From: Physcomitrium patens
Taxonomy: Eukaryota > Streptophyta > Bryopsida > Funariales > Funariaceae
Direction of reading: 5' to 3'
DNA: 64,000 bases
Assembly: GCF_000002425.4 (NCBI RefSeq)
Contig: NC_037273.1
Location: 13,080,497-13,144,496 of the forward strand
The position numbers and the translations under genes are program-made. The notes beneath the pieces were generated by a model. That model was not told the origin of the DNA. It searched no databases and saw only the letters and a list, made by a program, of their open reading frames with translations. How positions within the stretch are numbered: the stretch's first letter is position 1; every line of letters starts with the position of its first letter. This document shows, piece by piece, positions 11,810 through 24,900 of the stretch.

Positions 11810-12112
11810 TCATTTCTTTGGACAATGTTGAGTAGTGTGCTTAGCTTCTTCATAATTTAAACATAATTCTTTTTGACGAGGACGAGTCTTTTCTTGTTCG
11901 GTAAGAGATTTAAAATGTACCACATCAATTTGCATGTCTTTTATTTTTAGATATTTAGATTGAGAGGTTGTCAGTATTTCCATTGAATTATAATAGCATA
12001 GGGATTTTCTTACACAATTCTCAAATTGAAATTCAAAAAGCCAATTATCACATTTTACAGCAAAATAAGTTGCTTGACTCAATGTCAAAGGATCACGTAA
12101 GTTGAGCATCAA
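11810..12112 (-). pseudogene. Gag C-terminal part with CCHC zinc knuckle, copy A
   Basis: The stretch ends with C-L-N-Y-E-E-A-K-H-T-T-Q-H-C (11822-11863), a CX2CX4HX4C knuckle whose second Cys is Tyr (TGT to TAT). The knuckle of copy B is intact. Upstream gag (to about 12500) is present but broken. Confidence 0.7.
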
Positions 12113-12709
12113 GTTCTTTACTTCATACTATAATCCATAGAAAAAATTTCTAATAAAGGTAATATTATCTTACTTGACATCAATCGCTAGTTGTTAAATT
12201 GTGAAGCATATGATGTCACTAATCGATTGCCTCATTGTAAGATATGAATTTTATTGATTGCAACACAAATTGCATCATGTTCTCCATACATAGATCAAAA
12301 CTCCACCAAAAAACCTTTAGATTATTCAATATTGGATCTTCTCATTTAAGAAAAGATAAAACTATGATAATGTTGAACTTGAAAGAAGTGTATTAATCAT
12401 TTCTATATCTTTACTTGTTATCATTTTTGTTGTTCAAGGTAGTGATAAATTGAGTTGATGCATCGCAAGCATCAACTCCCTCAATTGCTCTTGCATTTGT
12501 ATTATTGCACTCATCATTTTAAGAAGCTTTGTCATAATGACACTTATAAAAAAAATGTCTAATATTGCTTAAGATAAGCAGAAGAAGAGACTTAAGAATA
12601 AAGAAGATACTAAAAATAATATCAGTTTAGAAGAGGGTAATCTACAACTTCTAATATGCTTATGTCTTATAAAAAAAAGGTAATCAATTCTTAATCAAGA
12701 GAAGACAAA

Positions 12710-12721
12710 GCTCTAATATTG
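12710..12721 (-). other. Primer binding site-like sequence of copy A
   Basis: On the minus strand CAATATTAGAGC matches the initiator-tRNA-Met PBS (TGGTATCAGAGC), apart from changes mostly of the C-to-T and G-to-A type. It begins about 12 nt inside the LTR end, farther than the usual 0-5 nt. The call is therefore tentative. Confidence 0.4.
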
Positions 12722-12733
12722 TAAGTATATTCT

Positions 12734-13282
12734 TGTCAATCTGTTAAAGATATGAATGGAAAGAATATACATAAACCTAAGAAATCTATGTCAAAAGAAA
12801 AGTAAAAAAATAGAAATAAAATAGGATGTATATTAAAAAGAAATTGGCATGGCTATTGCCAAAAGACAAGGAAACTAGAGACTCTTGAATCTAAACTAGA
12901 AGCAATAAAGGAATTGACAAGACTGAAGAAGGCTTTATTCTTACCTCTATATATACTATCTATCTAGGATCTATGTGGTAACATTCTATAGGACCTCCAA
13001 AAATGTATTGACTTTCTATGACATGTATCTTGACTTGCAAGGCAAGTTTTCTATATGGCCACCATATAGTTAGCTTGTTCCACAAGCTACTAACATATAT
13101 AGTACATGAGTAATTTTTTGACTAAGTTTCTAACCTACCAATCAACTACAAAAATATGTAAAGTCAAAAAAACATCTAAAAATCTTCTAGGAAGCTTCTC
13201 TAAAAGGTATTATGAAATTAATTTACTTTTGCTTAATTCTACCTACTTAGGTAACGATTATAATAGGTATATATCCGTAATA
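12734..13282 (-). repeat. 5' LTR of copy A
   Basis: Pairs with 7154-7693 along its whole length. It starts TGTCAATCTG; the end gtgaca is decayed to gtaata. It carries the conserved hairpin tagcttgttccacaagcta near 13072-13090 and the repeat TTCTAGGAAGCTTC near 13184-13197. Confidence 0.87.
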
Positions 13283-15908
13283 TGATTTTGATAGCAAAAA
13301 GAGTAATTAAGGCATCCATATAATTGAATAAAAATGGATGATAAAAATCTCCATTCTTATTGGCCAAAATTCATGTCCAATGGATTTTAAGGAGGTTACC
13401 TAAGGCCTTATTAAGGTTTAGGATTATTTTTTCAAGGTCATTTGAACTTAAAAGATTAGAATCAAAGAATTTAGATTTTTAGCTATGGTTTTGGTATAAA
13501 ATCTGGATGATTTGGAGTTTTTATAAAAAAGATATAGGCACTCAAAATTAAGGTGTAGATTTTGTATCTATTGTCACTCTTTTTGATATAATGTGTATAA
13601 CAAATGCAATGAAAGATCAGCAAGTAGGATTGAAGAAAGTACTTTTTTAGCTACACTTTTTACATATTGCTTGATGAATTTTAAGTTAAGATAAAAGAGT
13701 TATAGGAAGTTGAAGTTAGTGCTTGCAATATAAAAATAGTAAGTAACTTAATTTACTAGTGGTTGTATTTTGAGCTATATCTTGAGCAATTTGATAAGAT
13801 TTTAGCTAAAAATTTCCAAAAATATATATTATCATATTAATAAATTTTATAAATAAAATTTCTAGCATTTGGAGTTTGGATTTTTGAAATACAGAGAAAC
13901 TAGTATTTAGATACTTATAAATTAGGATTTAAAGTATCTACTAGGATTTTTAAGATATCAGACAATTTGTAGTAAATTTATAGTTTATTTTCTTTTGTAT
14001 TAAAGCTTAGAGGTAAATTCTACATTATCTAATAATTTGAGAAAAAATGAATAGTTGAATCAAGAGATATGAATTTCTAAGGTTTAGAAAAAAAAAATCC
14101 TTTGTGGGAGAAAAATAGTTTGAAAGGATTTTGCTACAATTTAGAAATTTTATACAAAATAAAGGGATTTTTGAAAGCCAAGACTTTACATATGTATTAA
14201 TAATAGAAATATAGAGCCATGAAAAAATTATGATATAAAGATGGATTTTTATTAAATGATTATGGAATTTCTTTGAGCTTATGGAAATCAAACTTATGTG
14301 CAAATAATTAGTTATGATTTGATGTTAGTACATTTTTAGATGCATTAAAAAGCTTTATGTATAAATCTTCTTAAATATAAAAATAATTTTATTAAAAGAA
14401 TATTTTTTGATACTATTATATTTATTTATCTTTTTAATAAGAATATATCACTTATTAGAACTTATTTGATAAGTTACAGCTAAATTTTCTACATCTAAAT
14501 ACTCTATATATTCTGAGATAAAAAATCATGCCACATGACAATGTGTTCTCTTCCATCCATGTTCTTATAGCACAAGCTGTAATATTAGCGATTTGATCTT
14601 ATAATTAGTCATGCTAGACAATCTCTCAATTGTATGCCTTTAAAAAGGTGGAGTTGATAAGTAGATTGCTTCAATTAGAGCCTTGTATTACCTAGGCACA
14701 ATAGGAACCTAATTTTCACACAAAGTTGAGGTGTAGGTGCATTAAGCTATGATGTGATTAGATCATGTTTTTAGTAAGGCAATGCCAATTTTAGCTATGA
14801 CCATTGATAACATTAATTTATTACATGATTTACTTAAGGTTTAAGTTACAATCATATTTCAAATTGTTATACATACATCCATGATTATCTATACACACAT
14901 CGAAGACTTTTGATTAATTAATCCAGATTCCTTTTTTTTATCTGAATTTGTAATAATTAAAGAGAGAAATGGGATTTGAGCCAAGATAAGGAAGAAGAAA
15001 AAGAGATCTAAGACCTATACAAGGATATATAAGAAGGAATTTATATCAACCAATTAGGAGCTTTGAATGTGTTTATAGGCATAATTGGTGTGCAAATAAT
15101 AATTTGGAGTATATTTATGGCCTAAGCCTTTACATAATTTATATAAATATTAATAAAAGAAGGAAGTGTCAACAAAGATTATATTGTCATTGTTATTAGA
15201 GTATGTTTCTATACTTGCAGTTTGCTAATGAGGAACAATTTTTTCTTGTTGCTATCATAATTTTTTAGTTTGAAAGAGCATTATATGTGCGCTTTTATAA
15301 TAGAGAATATTATTTTACAAATTAGAAGAACATCCAATATGTAGTCAATAATATGTAGCAATAATTTTTACATTATCATCATATCTTTGATATCTATTAA
15401 TATATTTTGGGATATATTTATAGAAAGTATAATCTTAATTAATATCAAAAGAAGCAATTCGGTTTTATAAAGAGACTTCAATTATTTGTATTGAGAATAG
15501 TGTTGGCATTGCTCATAGGTTATAATTTAGAATGCATATTATGTTGTTGAAATTGGAACATGATAGAAATAATTAAATAATTTATGTATTTAGTACATAA
15601 TGTCTTTTGCTTTTCTTTATTATTTATTGTTGTTTGATTGTATCATGCTTTGAGAGTATTGAATGATGTATATTTAATATATTTTTAGTATATATATATA
15701 TATATATATATAGATATTTTATTTATTTATAAATTGATGATATTTTTTGTTGATATAATAAAAGGATATACGATTTCTTTTAAAGCATTGTCAAAAAAAA
15801 TATTTTGTATAATTTTTTTTTATATTTTTTTCTATATTTAATAATATATCATTTTTTAAATTATTATTATCAATAAATAAATAAATATATATAGAGAGAG
15901 AGATATAT

Positions 15909-15948
<40 letters not shown>

Positions 15949-16461
15949 TTGATTTTTGATAATTTTCATATATTTTTTATTTATTCAAATATATAATTGA
16001 AGCTCTATTTTCATCAAGTTTGTTTGCATGTTTATGCAATGTGGAATTACTTTCATTATGAATATTTCATGAGTTTTAATAATCTTGAAACTTTATTACT
16101 TCTTCAAATTCTAACATTTTATGTCCTCGTAAATAAATAAATAAATAAATTTATATTTATATTTATATTTATATATATTAAAAAAATATTAAGTATTCTC
16201 TACTAAGACTATATACTCTAAGGATTCTAAAATGTCATCCAATATATTTAATAAGGAAGCTTAATTATAAGATGAAGATATAAAGAAGCCTTCTTATTAG
16301 CCAAAATCAAATAATTTAAGCATAACTGGTCAAAACTATATCTTTTTTGGATCAATTATAATTTGTATTTCTTAAATCAAATTTTTCAAAAGCATTCTCA
16401 AGTTGTGTTCTTTAAATTAATTCATAGTTTAAATTAAGATTTTAAAATGATTATTTGTGGT

Positions 16462-16501
<40 letters not shown>

Positions 16502-16960
16502 AAGTTTTTTTGAAGTCAATGTTATAAATGGTTTTTAATAATATGAATTGAACTATACCTTTTCATATTCATCACCGTATTTCACTTTATTTTATCATCA
16601 TTGTTGTTTCGAAAGAGGATTAATTTTCAAATTTTTAAATCAAATTCTAAAAAAGAATGTTCAATAAAATAAAACAAAACTTAATCATAAGTAAAATTAT
16701 AACTATTACATTTTTTATGTGTAAATCATAAATAATTTGAAGGTGATAGCAATAATCAATTTTATTAATTTGTTTTGCAATTTTGCTAATTTATGATTCT
16801 TCACACTTAGTATTATGAAGTAGCCATCTTAATGTTTTGTCAGGTTATGATGCATTGCTTTCCCTACTTTTAATCTTATACTTATCTAAAATATCAACAC
16901 AATGATTATCAGTATTATTAGTAGCGTTTTATATTAACTTATGTGTTGAAATTCGAAGTT
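13283..16960. other. AT-rich intergenic sequence
   Basis: No gene or transposon domain could be read. It contains (TA)n microsatellites at 15689-15712, 15910-15943 and 16463-16499, plus ataa repeats at 16130-16170. The segment 13310-13600 looks like an element leader or older LTR, but I could not pair it with a second copy. Confidence 0.5.
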
Positions 16961-19900
16961 GTAAATTGTTACATACTTTGTTACTCCTTTTGCGTAGTGG
17001 TGGGGGAAGCCTGAGTGCTCAATGCTGTACCGGGGCAACAAGCAGGGCATACGTGGGGTTCCCTGCAACAACCGTATGTAGCCACAGTACGGAGAACAGT
17101 ATACATATCATTGTCGGGCACGCTGATGTGCAGGTTCTGGCTTGTCAGGCAACCGGTACACCAATCCATGCTTCTGCTCATGTTTGGATTCTGCACCGAC
17201 TGGTGCTTTTGCGATGATGGCTGTGGCTATGGCTATGGCTTTTGTAACGCCTACAGCAACGATAGGTACAAAGCCTAACGGTGGCTAACTGTCTGGTCAT
17301 AAAGTAGGACAAATCGAGTAGTTCCGGACTCACTTCTTCTCGCACGCATTTCTTCCTTGGAGTGCGGCAGTTGCCTGTTTGTATGCTGCACTTTTAAGAC
17401 AGTTGCACAGTAAGTTTCGAACCTCAAGATTTCGCGTGGAAAATTGGTGTCTATTGTTTTAAAAATTTATTCGTCGTGGCTTAACTTTCAGATGACGACA
17501 GGCTCTACTTGCAGGTGGAGTAGAAGAATGCTTTTGGTCCTACTGTTGTGTCGTAGCTCAATGCCCTCTGCATCAGCTCCGCTTCTTCGATTTCGCTGTA
17601 TTCTGTGCTGCTGACGTCTTGGTCTGCAAATGTCGTCAGAGGAACCAGGGTGTAGGGAGAAGAAGCGAGGACTAAGGCTTTTATGTCGATCGCAGTTCGG
17701 TACTACCTGTCTTCACCCACTGGTTCGTTACTCTTTTACGCCTCATAGTTTATAGAGAAATAGAGTGTAGTTTGCAGAGGTCGTTTCGGCTTCCACAGCC
17801 ACACTCACTGTTGAATCTCAAGGTAGTTTTACAAGTAATTATTTTGGTTAACACGTTCACTGTGCGTCCGAAAGGATCAGGGTTTAACGATTGAATTTAA
17901 TACTCTGCGTTTGTGACGCAATCGAGTGCAGCGGAGACGTCATTACTATTACCTCGATATTTTGACTGATCTCATCACAGATTTTGGTATTCAACGCAGT
18001 TCCCGAGCTAAAGTCTGGCTGGAGATTGCACATTTTCAACAGTGAGCATGGTGTGCTCCACAGGTGTACTGGAGGTGCATGCTAAGTGCTGGCCAGGTCT
18101 TTCTGCATATGTTAATTTCGTATTAATCCTTCTCGCTTAATGTCTGATAACACTTTATTGTTTTTATTATCGAGGTCCGATCATTTTTTGTGACAGGGGC
18201 TTACGGATTGTGAGGAAAATCAATCACTGGATTAAAAACTCCATGAAATCGATCCCCAAGACACATATTCAGCTCAGGAGATTATCTGATGGAAGATTGA
18301 CCTTGCAATTGGAACGGCTGTCAAAGTTCTGGTCAATATTGGTGCGATCATATTAGGTTTCATCGTAGTTTTCTCTTGCTTGAAAGGTCGTTGTCTGGGC
18401 GTCCTGTCCACTTCACTCTGCAAGTTGCTCTACAGTCTCAGTCTCGCCTTCAACTTTTAAAGCGGCTTTCAGGTGTTTCAACTCAAGCAAATTTAGAGTT
18501 GTCACACCCTCGACCTACTTTTACGCAAAAATATATTAGAGTTTCTTTTTCTTTTGTCTTTTTCACCCCCCCCCTGAATACAAATAAAATCATAGTCAAC
18601 TATTTCAGAAGGAATATACAGTCATGAAATTGCTTTTAGTCCTGTAGTGGATAGCCTTCTTTATGAAAGCCATGCTATTCCTTTACCCTTGCAGGTCATA
18701 GTTCACCGACACTTGCAAATGATCTTCTGCAAGCAATTATAATCTGAAGCATTCTCAATTTTCACAGTAGTGATTAGTTCACATGATCGTGAAGAATTTT
18801 TGACAAGATCTCCGGAACTAGCAGGAGCTCATTGTAATAGAGAAGCTAAGCTGCATTTATTGTAAATAGTCAACATCTCGTAATAAAAAACCCTGCAAAT
18901 TCTTGAACCAAGAATTTGAAAGCATTTGAAAGGAATTGCAATAGCTATATATTGCTATTCAAAGAGAGAAAGGTGAAGGCATGTTGAAAGGAAGACTCAG
19001 TTGACTGTGTGCTATATTGAAGCGCCCAGTTCTGGAGCCTCATTACGTGCAAGTGCAGATGCACTATTTGCCGCTATGGTGTGATGGTGGTCCCCAACTG
19101 AAACGGCGTGTTACACGCATGGAATCAGCTATTTATTGTGATCATGTGCAGGCTGTAAAGTTGAATTGTGAGGAACTGTCATTATCGTAAGCTTTACAAC
19201 GCAACAAGGATTTTACCGAGCTCCCTACACCAACATTATTTGCATGTTCAAGGCATTTATAGTCATGTGCCTTCGTCATATTACAGTGTTTTTTGTGTAG
19301 TGAAGTGCCTCGATTTTTGCTCAGCAACAAGGAACCTATTGATAGCATGAATTAGGCGTCTATAGAGAATTCTCTTAGCATGGTCAATTGGTCAAAAACA
19401 TTGAGTTTATAAAGAAAGTGCCAATAAGGTTTCAATGCGATCGGTTTAATTGAATTGGACCAGAGATAGTTGATGATTTGCCTTCGATTGCTCACTCGTC
19501 GATTGGAAGTTCCTCTAAATGGTTTTTCACGAAGATATTCAATCTTAGAATGAGAAGCAGAGAATTGTAGAGATGAAATTTCAGTCCTCGAAACGGCTTT
19601 TAAGGGAGCGGAATAAATGATCATCACATCAAATTGTGTTCGTGATGCCATCCTCAGAATTCTTTCATCTCAGAAACAGTATTCTGATGTAACAGTGGAA
19701 TGAGTGGACTCCACATGCAAGATATACTGTGCCTTGGCTCTCGACATGCAGACCTTGTGTCGACGCTCATCTGAAACAAAACGATTTTTCAACAGGATTT
19801 GATCCAGTTAACAGGGTGACAAGGTGTGAGGCGTTGTTTGAAAAATCTAGCTCAACTGTCGACGATGGCAGAAGTAGGCTCGAGATTACGGTACCGGAGA

Positions 19901-21927
19901 CCGTTGGCACCAAAACCAGTAGCTCTATGGGAATCGGCAATCCTTCTCACTTACGTCCTAGAAATGCTTGCAATATTAACCCTTTCACATACCCTGCATT
20001 CAACCAAACCTACACCCATATACTGCGACAGCAACATCTGCAAATTATTCGGTAAGTTGAACGGGATACTTGCCTTCTACTAAATTTGATCTGCTTTTCG
20101 TGGTACGTGGAAAGATTTTTGCTCGAATCCATACATACTGCACGATCTTCACCCTGGTCTTTCAATCGTTAACTGAAGTAACATGATAACATAGTCGAGG
20201 TACTACAAAGTACGTAATGAAACAGCGATAATTCTTTGAAGCTGGACCAAATGTTTTTGAAAATCACTGCAGTCGTCGCATCGAATCCTGAAAGATCCGC
20301 TCGAAGCAGACCTTCACTAAGCAATTTCCGCGCTCCCAAGAGAAAATTTCATGACAAATATGCCCTTTACATCCTGAGTGGGCTTTGGACCATTCACTGA
20401 GTACACACAATTTGGACAAATGAATGCGGTCAAAGGACTCATCGCAGTGATACTTCACAGTCCTCACCTGGGAGAGTGTATGGATTACTTTGCAGCGCGT
20501 CCAGACTGACAAAGCCGTTAAACATGTAAACTCTGCTTAACACCAGAAGTCAGGCAGCACGTTCCGAACCTCGTTCTGGTAGCTAGAATCACAGCTTTGC
20601 GACTAAAAGGGAAAAGCCGAACGCTGACCGGTAATAATAAAGAGAAAACTTAAAAGCAGCGTACCAGCTGACATTGTGCAAAGATTTAACCATCATGACG
20701 TGGTAGTACCACATTGTGACCAGAGACTTCGATACTAAATGCCAACTGAATGCAACGAAGAGATTAGGGCATCTTCATCTGTTGAGTAGAACTGATCCGT
20801 TAAAGAAAGTGAACTTCACAGCATTATAGCTTTTTGACTAAGGAGCCTCGGTTACACAAAAGTCAAGGAAATGGTCAGACTTGCAACAGTGCAAGAATGA
20901 GCCAAGACCGACAGCCTGCTAACTATACAATGATATACAACGTATCACCTACAGCAGCATCTTATGTTGAACTAAATTACAATTACACGGTTCGTTTCCG
21001 CACTATATATTTGAAGACTGGACCAACAACTTCCAACTACTAGGCTAAAGCTTCTCAACTGCAAACACACATAATGTTCATACAATGTATCTACGGTACA
21101 GGTACATGATCAGAAATGAAGGAAACAAGATCCTGACTAAACGCCCTCGTTACCCTTACACAGCTCAAGGGCACACATGATTTCCATCGCCACCCATGCT
21201 ACCAGCTTCACCAAGGTCATGCCCCACCTAAAAAGCTAAAGAAATTCCAAATACTTGAAACTATTGATCCTACTCTAGAGGAAGCTATGCCAGACGCAGT
21301 ACCAGCTACGAAGCCAACTCCACTAAAGAACCAGACAGTCTTCACCATCCCCTCCAAGAAAACCACCCACCACAACAAGCTGCAGATCACCGAACTCAGC
21401 GGATTTGAGAAATTCGAAACCCGAACCAGTATCAAATATAACCGAGCAGCCGCTGCCCCGACATCCCTAACGTAACGATCATATAGTGCTCTTCGAACTT
21501 CAGACTACATTAAATCAACTGCAACCGAACGCTTGAAATGAGCAGTGCCAAGAGCGACAAAATGAAAACATCAGGCTGCACCCAACGACATCGAACCATG
21601 AAACGAAACAATGCTGGCTTGTATCCTACTTGTCAGCACTGCCAACAGAAGAAGAGATCGCTCTTCCGAGCAGTACATTCATGCTGGTAACCTACGGGCG
21701 CACGGAAATCTTGCTGCTGTATAAATCTTGGGGTCTCTGGAATGTCCACAGCACCCGCACTTTTCTATCTTCATTCACAACCGCACCAACCATGACGCAG
21801 CAATCCCGCTATCGTAAAACACGCGCCAGCATCACGCCTGCCTTCTGTAGACTTCTCTAGTCTCTGCATTTTGCATGGTTTGCATAATCAATGTCTAGTC
21901 CAGCAACCCACTCCATGTCGCCGCTCC
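16961..21927. other. Single-copy-like intergenic region, no firm gene
   Basis: Composition rises sharply to mixed GC at about 16960, in contrast to the transposon blocks. Short frames such as 17015-17278 (+) and 18376-18627 (+) match no family. The right end (21480-21927) is probably the 3' UTR and terminator region of MAP70, which is transcribed leftwards. One weak gene-like exon is listed separately at 19864-20051. Confidence 0.4.
19864..20051 (+). CDS. Possible first exon of a small hydrophobic protein (weak)
   Basis: An ATG in good plant context (gacgATGGCA) opens 62 codons that run to a consensus donor (ATTCG|GTAAGTTG) at 20051. The product would start MAEVGSRLRYRRPLAPKP, then have one hydrophobic segment (ALWESAILLTYVLEMLAILT) and end with two Cys (YCDSNICKLF). 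I recognise no family and could not find the following exon, so this may be chance. Confidence 0.2.
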
Positions 21928-24900
21928 TCACGGTCCCTGCCTCAGGCTACCGTTCGCTGCTCTGCACGCCACCAACCCACCTCTCAGCACGTTCCTTCAA
22001 CCCAATCACAACCCTCCCCATCTGCCACCCAACACCACAAAACCCCCACCCGCCTTCCGCCACCATACCTTCCAGAAAGAGAAAGCCGCTGTGAACTATT
22101 TACAGGTTCCTTCATCATGCTCAGCCGCCTCATTCTCCGTTCCTGATCCTTGTCCACCCTCATCGATGCCACCTCTTTCTCCATCACTGTCACTTCTCGC
22201 CGCATCTTCTTCGCCTCCACCTCCATCGCTTTCCCCAGCGTGTCCACCTTCTTCGACAGCATCTGCATCCCACAAATGCCACCGTCAGCACCGCATCCAT
22301 CCACGCCCACCTCCACTCTCCCCTCCTGCTCTGCCCCTGTTCCCCGCCATTCCCAAACTACCGCACCTCTATCGCATTGTCCTTGTCCTTCAGGCTTTGG
22401 TCCTTCTCCTGCGAAGCTCTTCTCAGCGATATCACTTCCTTCTGCAACATATCGTACAGCACCCCCGACACCGTGTCGCCCGCTCCTTCTCCCGCATCCC
22501 CTGCTGCACCGCTGCGTCCCACTCCTCCTGCACCACCGCATTCCGCTGCCGCCTTGCCTTCCCCTCCCTCCTCCTTCGCGCCCTCGCTACCCTCCTCGCC
22601 CTGCGCGCTCGCGCCTTCGGGACTTGCACCCGCTTCGCCGCTGCAGCTCCTGCTCTCCGTCTTTATCCCTGCCCGCAGCTCCTCAAACCCGTTCGTGAAT
22701 GGCTTCAGCGCCGCCATACCCCCCGCGTCGTACGAGCCCCCGCTGCTACTCCGACCCCCGCCACCACCATCGAAAGACTTCGACGTCAACCGCCCGTTCT
22801 TCACCAACGGCCCACCCATCGCCCTCAGCTGGCTTACCGCAGACCGCCGAGCTCGGGAACCGTTCGCAAGCACTTTTGCTCCTTCTTCGCTCCCGCTCCC
22901 CTTCCGCACGCTTCCGTTGCTCGTCACGCTCGAGCTTCGCTTTGCTTCCACCGTCCCACCCGCACCCGCACCACGCCGCACCGTCCCGTTCCCGGACTTC
23001 AACCCCTCCTCCAGCACCTTCAGCCGGAGCTGCACCTTCTCCTGCACCTCACCCCCAACACCCGCCGTTACCATCCCATTCTCCACCCTCACCCTCACCA
23101 TCCTCACCTCTCCAACTGCAACTGCTACCACACACCCACATCATCCGCACCTTCAGCTGCGCTTCGCTCTTGCACGTTCTCTCCGCCGACGCCAGCTTCT
23201 CGCGCAGTTGCTGCATCTCACCCTGTCCCCACACATACACCCACTCCGTCACCTTCCCACACACCACCACTTCTCCACGCACATTTCTATCTCAACAACA
23301 CCTCATTCACTTCCCACCCCCTACCACCCATCCACCCACCCTGCTTCCCACACCATCATCTGCATCTCCTACCCAAACCTCCCCCTTCCCCACAACATAA
23401 CACCGACTCACCCCACACCCCCGACTCCCACCCACCACCATTCACCCCACGCTACTGCTTCACCCCACTACCTGCAAAAACCGCCGCTCTTCCAGCCACT
23501 GCTTCACCGGCATCACTTTCTCGCTTTCGTCTTTCCAGTCGTTCGCAACCACCGTAGCCACTCTGTTCGCACTGATCTTCGCTCGTGCCAGTTCACGCTC
23601 CAACGTCCGCTTTATTTCCTGCCACACCAACCATGTTATTCCGCTGCCACACGCTCCCTTCCAAACTACTCACCGCCACCTCCGCTCCACCTCCCTCTCC
23701 TCACACTCCATACCCACCCACACCCAAACACTCACGCCTGCCATCCGCTCGTCTCACACCTCATCCCATGTTACCCTCACTGCTTCTTCATTTGCACCCA
23801 CCCCTCCTGTACACTGGACCTAACCACGCTCCACCTCGCTATACTCCACCGTCCATGCACCACGCCTTCGCAAACCCTCGCATCCTCCAAATCTACCTCC
23901 CACCCATTACTCTGCGACTCCACTCGTCAACACCCCTAACATACACTTTTGCACTCCACCCCACATCCACGCAAACACACACAACCCCTTCCTTCGCCTC
24001 CTCACCATCAATTCATGCACTTGCCGCTGGTAGTCCCGAGCAGCGTTCACCGCAGCCCCTCCAGCTAGAACCGCCTCCTCCAGATCGCGAACCGTTGCGC
24101 TCAGCTTCTCCACCTCGTTCACTTTGCTCCTGTGCATCTTATCCAGGATTTTGTTCTCTTCCTGCCAACACCCCGACTCTTAGATTCACGCCTCTCACCT
24201 CGGCCCCCGCCCAACACTTTCCGGACAAACTATCCACATGCACATCACATGTGTGCGACTCTGCCACAATACCAACCTTCCATGCACCAACCAATACGTG
24301 CATCGACCCCGCTCACGCCCACGTACCTGGCAGATCTCGATCTGCTTCAGCAGCTCTTGGTTCCGGTTCTGCAAATCGTCCACCATAGAGGCCTTAGCCT
24401 CGGCTGCTTTGATCACCCTTTCGGACTCGATAAGGGCCGCCTCCTTCGACTTCGTCAACCGGTCCAGAGCTCTGTTCGTTTCTTGTAGCTTTGAAATCTG
24501 CAACGTCACAACCACCACAGCACTATCACCTTCCGCTGCACACAGATACATGACAGAGTTTGGACTAGATTCAGGAGTGCTACCCGTTGTAAACTAGGTG
24601 ACAGCTGATAGGGGATGAATTTTTTAAGAATGTTAGGCCCAGATTTGCAACCGCGCGAAGTGCAACGGAGTTAACAATGTTATTCTTATTTTAATTTCGG
24701 TAATGTAATTTTTCCTGAGACGTTGTTTCGTATTTTGAGGATGCGTGGAGCAACAGTAGATAAGGTGAGATCTAAGCTTTGGGCGTGTTTTTGACAACCT
24801 AGTACTTGTTTTTGGACCGCTACAGAGGAGCATTCGACGAACCCAGTTTGGGGTAGGGATAAGATATTGGAAGAAAGTTTTTCAGACATGCCTCTTGACG

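Larger units (their letters stand above)
7154..13282 (-). mobile_element. Chromovirus (Ty3/gypsy LTR retrotransposon) copy A, complete but inactive
   Basis: A copy-and-paste retrotransposon in minus orientation, with similar LTRs at 7154-7693 and 12734-13282. The internal order from right to left is PBS, gag with zinc knuckle, protease, RT, RNase H, HHCC/integrase, chromodomain, an extra 141-codon frame, then the polypurine tract. Both LTRs keep the TGTCA...TGACA ends (decayed to TAATA at the right). Many Trp and Arg codons have become stops, so it is dead. Flanking 5-mers (gaatt left, gattt one base beyond the right LTR) give only a weak target-site duplication. Confidence 0.88.

Noticed and set aside
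7149..13288. Target-site duplication for copy A (gaatt / gattt)
   Set aside because: It requires shifting the right LTR end by one base and still has a mismatch; not strong enough to call.
22091..23939. Long plus-strand open frames (488 and 520 codons) over the MAP70 locus
   Set aside because: They are antisense to the confirmed MAP70 exons and introns. They stay open because the plus strand there is C/A-rich and poor in stop codons; the peptides are Pro/Ser/His-rich with no domain.
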